A DNA stretch of 25,683 nt from a virus (IMGVR_UViG_3300028829_002684:1-25683); one strand, 5' to 3'; counted from the first letter of the stretch, positions 14,279 to 22,574 are shown. A program made the numbers and translations. Notes: generated from the sequence alone by a model not told the origin.

Positions 14279-14458
14279 TTAGGCATCAGGGTCGTTCGAC
14301 GCCCGACCTAAATTGCCACCAAGCATGTTGATCAGATTTAAAATAAAATCAACCGCTTTGTTATCACTCTCGTTCGGCGTCAACGTCGCAACAACCGCAG
14401 CAACTCCAACAATATGAACGAGAATATCCACAATACTAACCATAAATTCCGTAGTCAT
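14279..14458 (-). CDS. small membrane protein, holin-like candidate (59 residues)
   Basis: A 59-residue reading frame fills most of the gap between the helicase and the 449-residue gene. Initiation signals are excellent: AAGGAG with an 8-base spacer before the ATG, and a late-type box 41-48 bases upstream. Residues 5-25 are hydrophobic (FMVSIVDILVHIVGVAAVVA), enough for one membrane span. Then comes TPNESDNKAVDFILNLINML and a polar end, NLGRASNDPDA. I associate a T-P-x-x-x-D...L...N-x-GRA pattern with small phage membrane proteins found near lysis genes, so a holin is possible. The gene is well supported; the function is not. Confidence 0.75.
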   Translation of the reverse strand: MTTEFMVSIVDILVHIVGVAAVVATLTPNESDNKAVDFILNLINMLGGNLGRASNDPDA

Positions 14459-14498
14459 AATTCATTCTCCTTTTTATGTTTATCACAACTGACATATG

Positions 14499-14506
14499 TA
14501 TTTAGT
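14499..14506 (-). promoter_or_regulatory. late-type promoter box overlapping the helicase stop codon
   Basis: ACTAAATA on the minus strand, identical to the box at 9738-9745. It contains the TAA stop of the helicase gene and lies 41 bases upstream of the 59-residue gene. It would allow that gene to be expressed late, independently of the replication operon. Confidence 0.5.
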
Positions 14507-15899
14507 CCACAATGAAATCCGAAAACTTGCTCACACCCTTGGGGGCAGTTGAGTTATTCTTATTAGAAGACAAGCTGCTATCCTGCATAAGATCACTCTG
14601 AGCATCATCTTCACAATCAAACAATCGCATTTTATTACGATCAACTCCAATCACAAACCTGCGTTTAGAAGTCATATCAGAATACCGATTTTTTAATTGC
14701 TTAATCATAATCTGGTTCATCTCATCCAATTCATCTGTACGAATCAACGCCAGAAAAAGATCAGCCGTCGCAGGAAGTCCAAAACTCTCTGCAACATCTT
14801 CCATCGAAACATCACTACTAGATGATCCAGAACGATTAATCTGAGTCGCAGTAACAATGGGAACAGCGAGTTCAACAGCCAGTCCACGAAGCTCTTCTGC
14901 GATACTTTTAATTTTCTCATAACTATTTACGTTTGCTCCTCTGTAAACCATCGACTGACAAAGATTGATGTAGTCAATGAAAACAAGATCAGGAACAAAA
15001 TTTTTCTTCATGGCAAGTTCTTTTGCAAGATGCCGAAAATGACCTGCTCCAGCTTGAACTGTTGGATATTCCTTTACAATAAGTTTGCCCGTAGTCTTTT
15101 GTCGCAGATCACTGATCTTGTTGTCATAAATTGATTTGGCAAGACCCTTTAAGTCTGACATCGAAACATTCATCAGGTTCGCATCTATTCTTTCAGAGAT
15201 TTTTTCTTCTGCCATTTCAAGAGTAATGTACAAAACATTGTATCCACTGGACATTGCACTTGCAGCCATATGACACATTGCCAAAGTTTTACCAGCACCC
15301 GGAGATGCCATCAAAACGTTTAACGTCTTTTTAATCAACCCGCCTTCAGTAATCTCGTTAAAAAGAGAAATATCAAAGGGAATGTGTTCTTCCTTTCTGT
15401 TATAAAAGGCAAATCGTTCAGCAGAATCCTCAATGTAGTCATGACCAATATGAGAGTCAAACGAAACGGAAAGAGCCTCTGTCAAAAGAGTTGGAATAGC
15501 ACCTTTGTCCTTTTTAGTATTTCCATCAAGAATCTGAATAGACTCCATGATTGAATTATAGATTGCCTTGTCTTGACAAAACTTTTCGGTCGTATCAATC
15601 AACCACTGCTCTTCGTTATTAGGATCAGACTTCTCAATCTCATCAATAGTTTCAATAACAGATTCATAATCTTGCCCGTTTCCGCCTCCGACATTGGCGT
15701 CGTCGATCTCTACACGCAAAGATTCTACGGAAGGATTGGTATTATACTTGTTGACATACTTAACAATAGCATCGAAAATAATCCGATCCGCATTATCATG
15801 AAAATACTCACTCTTCAGAAACGGAACTGCGCTTTTCATGAAGGACTGGTCCTTCATGAGACTCGTCAGTATTATCAATTCCGTCTTCCGTGTTGCCAT
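14502..15899 (-). CDS. 41: replicative DNA helicase, T4 gp41-like (DnaB family)
   Basis: The 465-residue length is close to T4 gp41 (475). An N-terminal helical domain (about 1-150) is followed by a RecA-like ATPase core: Walker A ASPGAGKT (198-205), YITLEMAEEK (helicase motif H1a type), and Walker B LVFIDYINL (305-313). A TATQINRSG segment and VGVDRNKMR-like strand follow. The hexamer unwinds DNA ahead of the polymerase and carries the gp61 primase. Its start lies 92 bases inside the upstream 137-residue gene, in another frame, and the ribosome site is weak, so translation is probably coupled. The extreme C-terminus is acidic and serine/asparagine-rich. Confidence 0.92.
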   Translation of the reverse strand: MATRKTELIILTSLMKDQSFMKSAVPFLKSEYFHDNADRIIFDAIVKYVNKYNTNPSVESLRVEIDDANVGGGNGQDYESVIETIDEIEKSDPNNEEQWLIDTTEKFCQDKAIYNSIMESIQILDGNTKKDKGAIPTLLTEALSVSFDSHIGHDYIEDSAERFAFYNRKEEHIPFDISLFNEITEGGLIKKTLNVLMASPGAGKTLAMCHMAASAMSSGYNVLYITLEMAEEKISERIDANLMNVSMSDLKGLAKSIYDNKISDLRQKTTGKLIVKEYPTVQAGAGHFRHLAKELAMKKNFVPDLVFIDYINLCQSMVYRGANVNSYEKIKSIAEELRGLAVELAVPIVTATQINRSGSSSSDVSMEDVAESFGLPATADLFLALIRTDELDEMNQIMIKQLKNRYSDMTSKRRFVIGVDRNKMRLFDCEDDAQSDLMQDSSLSSNKNNSTAPKGVSKFSDFIVD

Positions 15900-16221
15900 G
15901 TCGATTTCTCACTTCCTTATCCGCTTCGTCTTGGACCATATCTACCAAAACATTTAAGAGCAATTGATCAAAACTATCCTTCATATCTTCGGGGTAGTCC
16001 ACATCTCGAATTTCCTCTGGGATATGAAGAACCTCAAACTGATACTCCACCTTCAAATTCTCATCAAGCTCACTGGGCTTACCAAAGCGAAAATCGCCAT
16101 ACTTATACACCAATCCCGAAAATGGACCCGTTGTCAATTCAACCGCACCCTCACTATTATTTTCTGGATTGGAAACTAAACGATAGTAGTCCTTAATATT
16201 ATTTTCACTCGTCTCCCACAT
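15808..16221 (-). CDS. conserved phage protein between uvsX and gene 41
   Basis: The protein is 137 residues from the ATG at 16221, which has a near-perfect AGGAGG site 6 bases upstream, inside the end of uvsX. I recognise a marine T4-like family with the pattern TGPFSGLVYKYGDFRFG, an acidic middle, then SFDQLLLNVLVDMVQDE. Its function is unknown, but it consistently sits beside recombination and helicase genes, so a role in the replisome or as a helicase accessory factor can be inferred. The last 90 bases overlap the helicase gene; that C-terminal part (about 108-137) is charged and low in complexity, as expected for a dual-coding stretch. Confidence 0.75.
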   Translation of the reverse strand: MWETSENNIKDYYRLVSNPENNSEGAVELTTGPFSGLVYKYGDFRFGKPSELDENLKVEYQFEVLHIPEEIRDVDYPEDMKDSFDQLLLNVLVDMVQDEADKEVRNRHGNTEDGIDNTDESHEGPVLHEKRSSVSEE

Positions 16222-17260
16222 CACTCACCTCCTCAATATCTTCACTCATTGTAGCCTGCGTGGTTCCATATTTAAACTCGACCCCACATGCCTTATCAAT
16301 CTTATCTAAAATATCTTTTGTAAAAATCTTCTCTGCGTTTTTTATAATGTGGCTTGCATAGTGTTTGTTTCCATCCGGCAACTCAATCTTATTAGAAACC
16401 TTCTTGAAAATTTCATGAGCCACAGCAAGTTCAATTAAACCATAATACCTATCCAGTCCTGTATCATAACGAAGAAGAACATCAACCATCTTGTTCTCTA
16501 CCGTTAAACGAGACTTGTAGTTTCTACAATGAATAACATTACCAACAACATCTGTCCCAACCTTTTCCTTTCGCTTAGTAAGAAATATAATATTATCAGC
16601 AGAATACTTCAAGCCACTACCACCAGCAAGTTCCTTTGTTGGATACAGACTCCCGATGCTGTCGTATGTATGATTAGTGACAACCATTGGGATTCCCAGC
16701 TTACCTAACTGAATCGTCAACACACGAAACGCACCCTTAATCATAGGAGCGCGAGTCATGTCTCTCTTTTCAGAACCAGACTCAACATCAGCAACTTCCT
16801 TGCTTGTTGACAACTGACCCAGACTATCCAAGCAAAATAGAAGAGGGTGACGACTACTTTCGGGTGTCTCCTGAACTCTCTTCAGAATATTCATTGCCTG
16901 TGTACGAAACTCTTCAACAGTAGACACCGGAAGCATTGTTACTCGCTGGCTATCAATGCCACGTTCATCAAACATATCATGCGTAATGGCAGATTCACTT
17001 TCAAAGAAAATAACTCCACCGTCTTTGTGATCATTAAGAAATTGGCGAATCATTCCCATCAAAAAGAATGTCTTGCCCGTTGCAGACTCACCAGCAAGGG
17101 CAGTAATCTTATTCCCCGGAAGACCTTTGTAAATCGAACCCGAAATAAGACCATTCAAAATATAAGAACCCGTATCAGTATATGATGTTACATCTGCATA
17201 CTGATCAACAAAGGGATTCACCTTACTCAAATCACCAAGAAAATCAAATGTTCCGCTCAT
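16205..17260 (-). CDS. uvsX: RecA-like recombinase UvsX
   Basis: The 351-residue protein has the RecA/UvsX core: Walker A GESATGKT (57-64), a Walker B-type strand LLFCLDSLGQL, an L2-like loop near SEKRDMTRAPMIKG, and a TNHTYDSIG segment typical of UvsX rather than bacterial RecA. The length is slightly under T4 UvsX (about 390). It forms filaments on single-stranded DNA and drives strand exchange for recombination-dependent replication. The C-terminus is acidic (EDIEEVSDVGDE), as in many RecA proteins. It starts as ATGA over the glutaredoxin stop and its end overlaps the next gene. Confidence 0.92.
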   Translation of the reverse strand: MSGTFDFLGDLSKVNPFVDQYADVTSYTDTGSYILNGLISGSIYKGLPGNKITALAGESATGKTFFLMGMIRQFLNDHKDGGVIFFESESAITHDMFDERGIDSQRVTMLPVSTVEEFRTQAMNILKRVQETPESSRHPLLFCLDSLGQLSTSKEVADVESGSEKRDMTRAPMIKGAFRVLTIQLGKLGIPMVVTNHTYDSIGSLYPTKELAGGSGLKYSADNIIFLTKRKEKVGTDVVGNVIHCRNYKSRLTVENKMVDVLLRYDTGLDRYYGLIELAVAHEIFKKVSNKIELPDGNKHYASHIIKNAEKIFTKDILDKIDKACGVEFKYGTTQATMSEDIEEVSDVGDE

Positions 17261-17517
17261 AATCCACCTTCTCCAAAACCACCTTGTTCATTTTCAAAGT
17301 GTTCAATAAGATCTTCATAACCACCAATCAAAACAGAGTCCCTAAAAATTTTAGGGACGGTTAACTTTGCATTATGTTGTTCAGTTATATGTTGAAATTC
17401 TTCTTTAGAAAGATCCTCTGGGATATTTCTCTCATTGTATGAGAGATTCCTCTTTTTGAATTCCTTCTTTGCCAGAACACACCACTTACAATTATCTTTC
17501 GTAATAATTGTGTACAT
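17257..17517 (-). CDS. glutaredoxin
   Basis: An 86-residue single-domain glutaredoxin with the active-site pair C10-KW-C13 near the N-terminus, the cis-proline loop TVPKIF (P54) and the GG pair in LIGGYEDL that contacts glutathione. It would reduce disulfides, most plausibly recycling ribonucleotide reductase, as T4 nrdC does, although the reductase is encoded 11 kb away. Overlapping codons (TGATG at its start, ATGA at its end) tie it to clpP and uvsX. Confidence 0.9.
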   Translation of the reverse strand: MYTIITKDNCKWCVLAKKEFKKRNLSYNERNIPEDLSKEEFQHITEQHNAKLTVPKIFRDSVLIGGYEDLIEHFENEQGGFGEGGL

Positions 17518-18143
17518 CAGTAAAGATCCTTAACCTGATCACAAATACCAAACTTCTTTGCTTCTGAAGCACCAAGCCAAACATCATGAGCTGGAAGCAA
17601 TACCTCCCTAATCTTCTTTTCGGTCATTCCCGTACATTTCTTATAATGAGTAAGAATCATTTTTGCAGTCAGATCAAATGCTTTCTTTGCAGTCAAAAGC
17701 TCATGCTCCTTACCCCATTTACCCCATGAGTATTGATGAGATAGAATGGCAGTGTTTGGAGTCAATGTTCGATGACCCGTTGCTCCTGCCATAAAGATCA
17801 TCAAAGCTGCACTAGACACCTCACCCAAACCAATTGTATGAACAGGAATACCAGAACCTCGCATAGTATCAATAAGCGCGAATGCATCTGTGACACTACC
17901 ACCACCCGAATTTACAATGAGTGTAAGATTTTCTGGCTGAGATGGGGAAAGGTTATTTCTCAGTATCCACTCAATCACTGGTCGAACCGAATCGTTCTTA
18001 ATATCATCCATCAACATGTATACGCCAGCCTTGTCCAATCCATCACCATCTCCACCAAACAAAGCACCGAGAACATCTGTTGTCGCATTGTTAGTTAACT
18101 CCAAAGCATCTTGATTTTCATCATTTACATTTTCCATATTCAT
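17517..18143 (-). CDS. clpP: ClpP-like serine protease
   Basis: A 208-residue protein with the ClpP/crotonase-type fold. The catalytic triad can be placed by alignment with E. coli ClpP: S111 in GEVSSAALMIFMAG, H136 in ILSHQYSWG and D187 in HDVWLGASEA. The segment VNSGGGSVTDAFAL corresponds to the oxyanion-forming strand. The first 40 residues are polar and could be a propeptide. Phage ClpP proteins are candidates for head maturation in some phages, but here the gene is in the replication region, which suggests late-infection protein turnover or interaction with host ClpX/ClpA. The start overlaps the polymerase stop (ATGA) and has an AGAGG site. Confidence 0.9.
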   Translation of the reverse strand: MNMENVNDENQDALELTNNATTDVLGALFGGDGDGLDKAGVYMLMDDIKNDSVRPVIEWILRNNLSPSQPENLTLIVNSGGGSVTDAFALIDTMRGSGIPVHTIGLGEVSSAALMIFMAGATGHRTLTPNTAILSHQYSWGKWGKEHELLTAKKAFDLTAKMILTHYKKCTGMTEKKIREVLLPAHDVWLGASEAKKFGICDQVKDLY

Positions 18144-20716
18144 TTAAAAAACCTCTCTAGTGTATTAGATTTTTCAGATTTCCATCCTATGCAATCCAAC
18201 AACACTTTAACTGGGTCAAGAAATGCCTTGACAAATTGTATATCATAATCGACATATTGCTGCAAACCAAACTCGTTGGGCAAATTATTCTGAATTGAAA
18301 TCACAGACTCGCCGCAAGGATTGGGTTTTTTCAGATACAAAAACTTAATTTTATCACCATTTCCAATAAGCTGATACGCCAAATTCAAATCATGACTTTT
18401 AATTAGCCGATTGTAAATAATAGACCCCTTCACATGAATCGGAGTACCCTTTATGTATGCGTCATTATCTTCATACTTATTGATACCATTCACTCCACGC
18501 GGAAAGGCAATGTCCTCAACTGGAAGTGAATAAAACTCAGACTTGAATGACTCAATAAACCTTTGGGCATCCTCCTCTTTACCGTTCATGATGATATCCA
18601 AAGCATCCTTAATCTTCTGCCTACAAACTTCTGGAGTAGAAGACTTGACTGCCTCAAGACCCATAACCTTTAATTTGGGTTCACTATAACTTACCCCCTC
18701 GTTATTATAGACACTAAGAACATATCGTTTCTTGGCTGTCCACAAACCCTTGGATGCAATGGCTTCTCGTTTCATCACCATCTTCTGATCATATGCATTC
18801 ATATAATCGGCAAGCTCATCATAGCACTCATCAATATAAGGCTCTAGCTTTTCCGAACAAACCTTGTCAAGAAAATCCACCACCTTTTCTGTTTTAACTT
18901 CTCCAACTCCAGCTCCAAAAGCCAAACTAACAAGTGAATCAAGAGTAAGATATATGCTGTCGGTATCAGAAGCCACCACAAAATCTTCATCGGTCGTCCC
19001 CAAGAGAGTATTCAAATATTTATTAATTTTACTCTCTATCCAACGAATTGAAAGCTGACCGGCTTTGGTCACAGCTTCCGCGATACGAAGATCATAGAAT
19101 CTAAAGTATTGATTTCCCAAGGCACCATACGCACTATTCAACTGAACCTTACGGGCAAGCTGATCGTTATTATGCTCAGAAATCAAATTCAGATAATATT
19201 GCTTTTCCTTTCCAGTTGAATTTTCTGCCAACTTCTGACATTCGATCATCTTCCTCTTTGATGTTGATCTACTATTATATAGATCCTCTAGAATCTCAGG
19301 AAGAAACCCACGAGAGTCTCGCTTAAAAAACATAATGTTTGGAGTCACCGTAAGATCATCCCGCTTTAAAAGTGAAGTGTCGAACTCCTTTTCAATAATT
19401 TTATCATAACTGCTAATGGTGTCCCAAGGACCACGTTTCAATGAAGCGACAAGATCATCATTTGCCATATCCTCTGGAACCAATTTCTCTGGGCTAAGAT
19501 TATATTGCATCATCAAATGAGGGTAAAGTGAATTTAGATCAAAAGACACCACCCAGTTATGGGCTCCAACTTGAGGCTCCTTAACATAGGCACCCTCAAA
19601 CTGAACAGTCTTTGTTGAATCTTTTCGCGAAGGGAACACCCTTTTGGTTTTATTGAGATGATGATAACAAAGATTCTCCCACATTCTCACTTGAGAGAAC
19701 ACATCATCATAATTGACTTTTGCAGAATAGGACAAAGCAACTGCCAATTCAATCAGCTTCATCTTATCCTCTAAACGAGCAACAAGCTCAACATCCTTCA
19801 CATTATATTCAATAAACTTATGATAATCCTTCTTATATAATGTATGCAAGCTGCCAAACTCGGAATAAGAAAGTTTTTTCTCTCCCAACTCAACGTTCGC
19901 AATATAGTCTAAACGATAACTCTCTCGATTAACATATGTAAACTTTTTATAAAGCTCAAGGTAATCAAGAACACAAACCCCAGTCAAGAAGATATTAGTT
20001 TGGTCTTTACCATAAACACCCCTGAATGTTCTGGTGGTAGAATATTTCCAAGGAGAAAGCATTCGCGCCTTCTTCTCATCCCACAACCGAGTGAGACGAT
20101 TGTAAAGATATGGAATATCAAAACCATTTACGTTCCACCCAGTGATAATATCAGGAGAATACTCATTCCAAGTATGAAGGAAACTTTCCAAAAGATCACG
20201 CTCGTCATGACAGGAAACATAGATAATGTCTCTAGCCGAGAGAGTTTCTTTGATTGGACACCCTTCAGGTTCCCCAAAACCGAATACATAAAACGCATCA
20301 TTGAACTTAACTGAAATTGAAATAACAGGTTTTGCTGCGGATTCTGGGAAAGGGAACCCATCATCCGACTCGACCTCAATATCAATATTAGCAATCATAA
20401 TCTTTTTGAAATCGTATTCAATCTTTTCAGGATATGTGTCGCCAACGAAAGTAGTATCAAACCGATCATAGCCGTAATAAGAAAAGTTAGATACGTCTTT
20501 GTATCCTTCAATAAAATTTCGAGCTTCAGCCATAGTATCAAAGTTTATAGGTGAAACGGGTATACCATCAATGGTAGTGTACTCCGTAATTTCCTTTGAA
20601 GGAGTAAATAGTGTTGGACTGTATCGAACCTTCTTAGAGAATCGTTCTCCTAGATCATCCACGCCACGAAGGAAAATATGATTTCCAACAGCTCTTACGT
20701 TTGTATAAAATGCCAT
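18140..20716 (-). CDS. 43: family B DNA polymerase, T4 gp43-like
   Basis: The 858-residue enzyme is close to T4 gp43 (898). The proofreading exonuclease has D112/E114 (ANIDIEVE), the same numbers as T4, then NVNGFD (D200) and YNVKDVE (D308). The polymerase has motif A SFDLNSLYP (D393), motif B KVQLNSAYG (523-531), motif C ASDTDSIY (584-587), and TAKKRY. The C-terminal end TLERFFK resembles a clamp-binding peptide for gp45. It replicates the phage genome with gp45, gp44/62, gp41 and gp61. An AGGA site lies 7 bases before the ATG. In T4, regA directly precedes gene 43; here three genes and a terminator intervene. Confidence 0.97.
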   Translation of the reverse strand: MAFYTNVRAVGNHIFLRGVDDLGERFSKKVRYSPTLFTPSKEITEYTTIDGIPVSPINFDTMAEARNFIEGYKDVSNFSYYGYDRFDTTFVGDTYPEKIEYDFKKIMIANIDIEVESDDGFPFPESAAKPVISISVKFNDAFYVFGFGEPEGCPIKETLSARDIIYVSCHDERDLLESFLHTWNEYSPDIITGWNVNGFDIPYLYNRLTRLWDEKKARMLSPWKYSTTRTFRGVYGKDQTNIFLTGVCVLDYLELYKKFTYVNRESYRLDYIANVELGEKKLSYSEFGSLHTLYKKDYHKFIEYNVKDVELVARLEDKMKLIELAVALSYSAKVNYDDVFSQVRMWENLCYHHLNKTKRVFPSRKDSTKTVQFEGAYVKEPQVGAHNWVVSFDLNSLYPHLMMQYNLSPEKLVPEDMANDDLVASLKRGPWDTISSYDKIIEKEFDTSLLKRDDLTVTPNIMFFKRDSRGFLPEILEDLYNSRSTSKRKMIECQKLAENSTGKEKQYYLNLISEHNNDQLARKVQLNSAYGALGNQYFRFYDLRIAEAVTKAGQLSIRWIESKINKYLNTLLGTTDEDFVVASDTDSIYLTLDSLVSLAFGAGVGEVKTEKVVDFLDKVCSEKLEPYIDECYDELADYMNAYDQKMVMKREAIASKGLWTAKKRYVLSVYNNEGVSYSEPKLKVMGLEAVKSSTPEVCRQKIKDALDIIMNGKEEDAQRFIESFKSEFYSLPVEDIAFPRGVNGINKYEDNDAYIKGTPIHVKGSIIYNRLIKSHDLNLAYQLIGNGDKIKFLYLKKPNPCGESVISIQNNLPNEFGLQQYVDYDIQFVKAFLDPVKVLLDCIGWKSEKSNTLERFFK

Positions 20717-20725
20717 AATATAATC

Positions 20726-21325
20726 CTATAATTTTTCGATTTCATCTCCCAATTTACGAGTGCGAACAATTAAATCATTCACACCTTCTTCGATACCCAT
20801 CAATTCCTCAAACAATTTAATAAATTCTTTTTTGGATTCAACAATTCCAGCATTGAGTTTAACAACTTCATCAGCATAAGCATACAAAGAAGATGTCCTC
20901 TGCATCACCCCCAAATCAGTTAGATTTAGAATTTCATTGTAATCAAAGACAGGGCATTCCTTATCAGAAACTTCACAATGACCGTGGAAAGTTACATCAG
21001 CAATTTTATCATCAATTTGTTCACACAAATCTTTTAACGACTCAAACTGTTCTTGAGTAAAGTCGTCTACCGCAAGACCCGAAAGACAAATTGCAATCGT
21101 TCCTGTATTGTGACCTCTCTGTGCTGCTGGAGTAATTTCAACATCCCTTCCTCGATGAACCGTTCCGTCAAAAGTGATGTAATAGGTATAACCAATGTCA
21201 CTCCAACCATTATTGAGGTGCCAGCCACGAATCACTTCAACATCGTCATGCGCTTTTAAACTTGACGCAGAGCAGTGAATAAAAACACGATCAACTTCCC
21301 TAACGGGCTTATTAAAAATAAACAT
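20726..21325 (-). CDS. T7-lysozyme-like N-acetylmuramoyl-L-alanine amidase (endolysin)
   Basis: Residues 1-140 match the amidase-2/T7 lysozyme domain. H17 in FIHCSAS, Y46 in GYTYYI, H116 in FHGHCE, K122 and C124 in SDKECP correspond to T7 H17, Y46, H122, K128 and C130, which bind zinc and act in catalysis. AQRGHNTGTIAICLSG is also typical. The enzyme cuts the bond between muramic acid and L-Ala to lyse the wall. At 199 residues it is about 50 longer than T7 lysozyme; the extra C-terminal part is a likely coiled coil (LFEELMGIEEGVNDLIVR). No signal peptide is present, so a holin is needed. The start is only 18 bases past a terminator. Confidence 0.9.
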   Translation of the reverse strand: MFIFNKPVREVDRVFIHCSASSLKAHDDVEVIRGWHLNNGWSDIGYTYYITFDGTVHRGRDVEITPAAQRGHNTGTIAICLSGLAVDDFTQEQFESLKDLCEQIDDKIADVTFHGHCEVSDKECPVFDYNEILNLTDLGVMQRTSSLYAYADEVVKLNAGIVESKKEFIKLFEELMGIEEGVNDLIVRTRKLGDEIEKL

Positions 21326-21342
21326 AAAATATCTCCTAGCAT

Positions 21343-21370
21343 AAAAAAGGGGGGAGCAAAAGCTCCCCCC
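21343..21370 (-). terminator. strong Rho-independent terminator after Hsp20
   Basis: A perfect 9-bp G+C-rich stem (GGGGGGAGC at 21349-21357 with GCTCCCCCC at 21362-21370), an AAAA/TTTT tetraloop and six Ts on the minus strand (21343-21348). A second small inverted repeat (GAACGG at 21374-21379 with CCGTTC at 21389-21394) lies just before it. It terminates minus-strand transcription from hsp20, immediately before the amidase start. Confidence 0.93.
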
Positions 21371-21424
21371 AATGAACGGACGTTCTACCCGTTCAATACA
21401 TGTGGACCTTCCACAAAATCATCA

Positions 21425-21874
21425 TCAGTTCCCATTATTGATTTTAATCGTGATGGGCTTTGCCTCTTCGGGGATCTCGTTCTTCAACGAAATTACGAGA
21501 AGACCATTCGTAAACTCGGCTCCAATAACCTTAACTGTGGGACTAAGTGTCCACGCACGTTTGAAATTTCGTGCTGCAATTCCTTGATGAACATACACAG
21601 CAGAATCGGCACTATGATCCTTCTCGGATTCGACGGTAAGAACATCTTCCTTCACCGCAACCTTAATTTCGCTTTCTGTAAATCCAGCAAGGGCAATCTC
21701 AATAGCAAAGCTATCGGAATTATCATTCCTTACAATATTGTAAGGCGGGTACGATGGAGATTGCGCTGTCGCTGCGCCTGTCGAAACAATCCGATCAAAA
21801 ATTTGATCAAACCCTACAAGAAACGGATCGTTCCTAAGTTCGTTAAAAATATTAGTTGGTACTAGTCTAGTCAT
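21425..21874 (-). CDS. hsp20: small heat-shock protein Hsp20 (IbpA-like)
   Basis: A 149-residue alpha-crystallin-domain chaperone. The N-terminal FDQIF and PYNIVRNDNSDSFAIEIAL segments, the central EIKVAVKEDVLTVES strand, the GIAARNFKRAWTLSP block and the NGLLVISLKNEIPEE end match IbpA/Hsp20 proteins. It holds unfolded proteins during infection; phage Hsp20 is common in marine T4-like phages and is suspected in head or scaffold folding. An AAGGAG site lies 8 bases before the ATG. A sigma70-type promoter about 72-100 bases upstream and a terminator just downstream make it a single-gene unit. Confidence 0.95.
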   Translation of the reverse strand: MTRLVPTNIFNELRNDPFLVGFDQIFDRIVSTGAATAQSPSYPPYNIVRNDNSDSFAIEIALAGFTESEIKVAVKEDVLTVESEKDHSADSAVYVHQGIAARNFKRAWTLSPTVKVIGAEFTNGLLVISLKNEIPEEAKPITIKINNGN

Positions 21875-21945
21875 TCTATGTTCTCCTTAATTAAGCAAGT
21901 TATATTTAAATTAAACAAACCCAATTTGGCATTTGTTCAACCCTA

Positions 21946-21974
21946 AAGATAAGCACGGAATCCTTATCTGTCAA
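21946..21974 (-). promoter_or_regulatory. sigma70-type promoter upstream of hsp20
   Basis: On the minus strand, a perfect -35 TTGACA (21974-21969) and TATCTT (21951-21946) are separated by 17 bases. The promoter lies immediately after the stop of the preceding gene and 72 bases before the Hsp20 ATG. The -10 box deviates in two positions from TATAAT. Confidence 0.65.
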
Positions 21975-21976
21975 CC

Positions 21977-22564
21977 CTAATCTTCAAGTTTTTTCAACTC
22001 TTCTCGAATTTCTTTCGCGTAAAGCGAAATAGCCCACTTTCCGTTATATGTCATGGGCTTTGAAACCTCTTCGTATGATTCAAAAGCAAACTTTCTCCCC
22101 TTTACGCGAGAGAAGAATTCACCCTTGGCATCACCAAAGACAGGTTTACCAACAACTACCTTTTGACTATAATCAGGAAAAGCGTCGTCTCGTTTTGATG
22201 TTCCGTAAAGGTATCCCTTCTTTTCAAACGGAACACTCAATATACTGTCTTGATCATAAAGGCGACCCAGCTTAATCAAATCACGTTCAAGCTGACCACC
22301 ATCATCGCCGTCGATCTTGTAGTTTGCGACGAAAAAGGATTCTTCGCCTACCTCTCTCTGGGTTGGCTTTTGAAAGTTTTCCCAATAACTACCCTTCACC
22401 TTAATGACCGAGTAGCCAGCATTCATTAAATACGCGAGAACCTTTTTGTTATTTGACTTATTTTCTGCCTTGGTTTTGTCACCCCGAAAAGCAGTGACCG
22501 CACCAACAGCATGGTTCTTCGTTTTTTGATAAATTCTATTAAGACTAGCTTCTAAAAGTTCCAA
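21977..22564 (-). CDS. conserved phage protein, 195 residues
   Basis: The protein starts with a TTG at 22564, supported by AAGGAG 6 bases upstream; no ATG is near. I recognise a widespread phage family by the pattern LNRIYQKTKNHAVGAVTAFRG, NKKVLAYLMNAGYSVIKVKG, REVGEESFFV and GRLYDQDSILSVPFEKKGYL, ending with GEFFSRVKGRKFAFE. It is an alpha/beta domain with no catalytic motif I can name; functions in DNA metabolism have been guessed from its neighbours. Here it follows regA in the clamp-loader operon and is separated from polymerase by hsp20 and the amidase. Confidence 0.78.
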   Translation of the reverse strand: MELLEASLNRIYQKTKNHAVGAVTAFRGDKTKAENKSNNKKVLAYLMNAGYSVIKVKGSYWENFQKPTQREVGEESFFVANYKIDGDDGGQLERDLIKLGRLYDQDSILSVPFEKKGYLYGTSKRDDAFPDYSQKVVVGKPVFGDAKGEFFSRVKGRKFAFESYEEVSKPMTYNGKWAISLYAKEIREELKKLED

Positions 22565-22574
22565 GACGAACTCC

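Noticed and set aside
15573-16196. Plus-strand frame of 207 codons
   Set aside because: Covers the antisense of the gp41 start and the 137-residue protein; composition is unlike the neighbours and no initiation signal is present.
2546-21394. Shared 10-mer CGTTCTACCC in two terminator regions (2548-2557 and 21381-21390)
   Set aside because: It falls in hairpin-rich noncoding sequence in both places, but flanks differ and 10 bases can recur by chance; not strong enough to call a repeat family.
21275-21865. Plus-strand frame of 196 codons
   Set aside because: Antisense to Hsp20 and across its terminator; Hsp20 homology on the minus strand is unambiguous.
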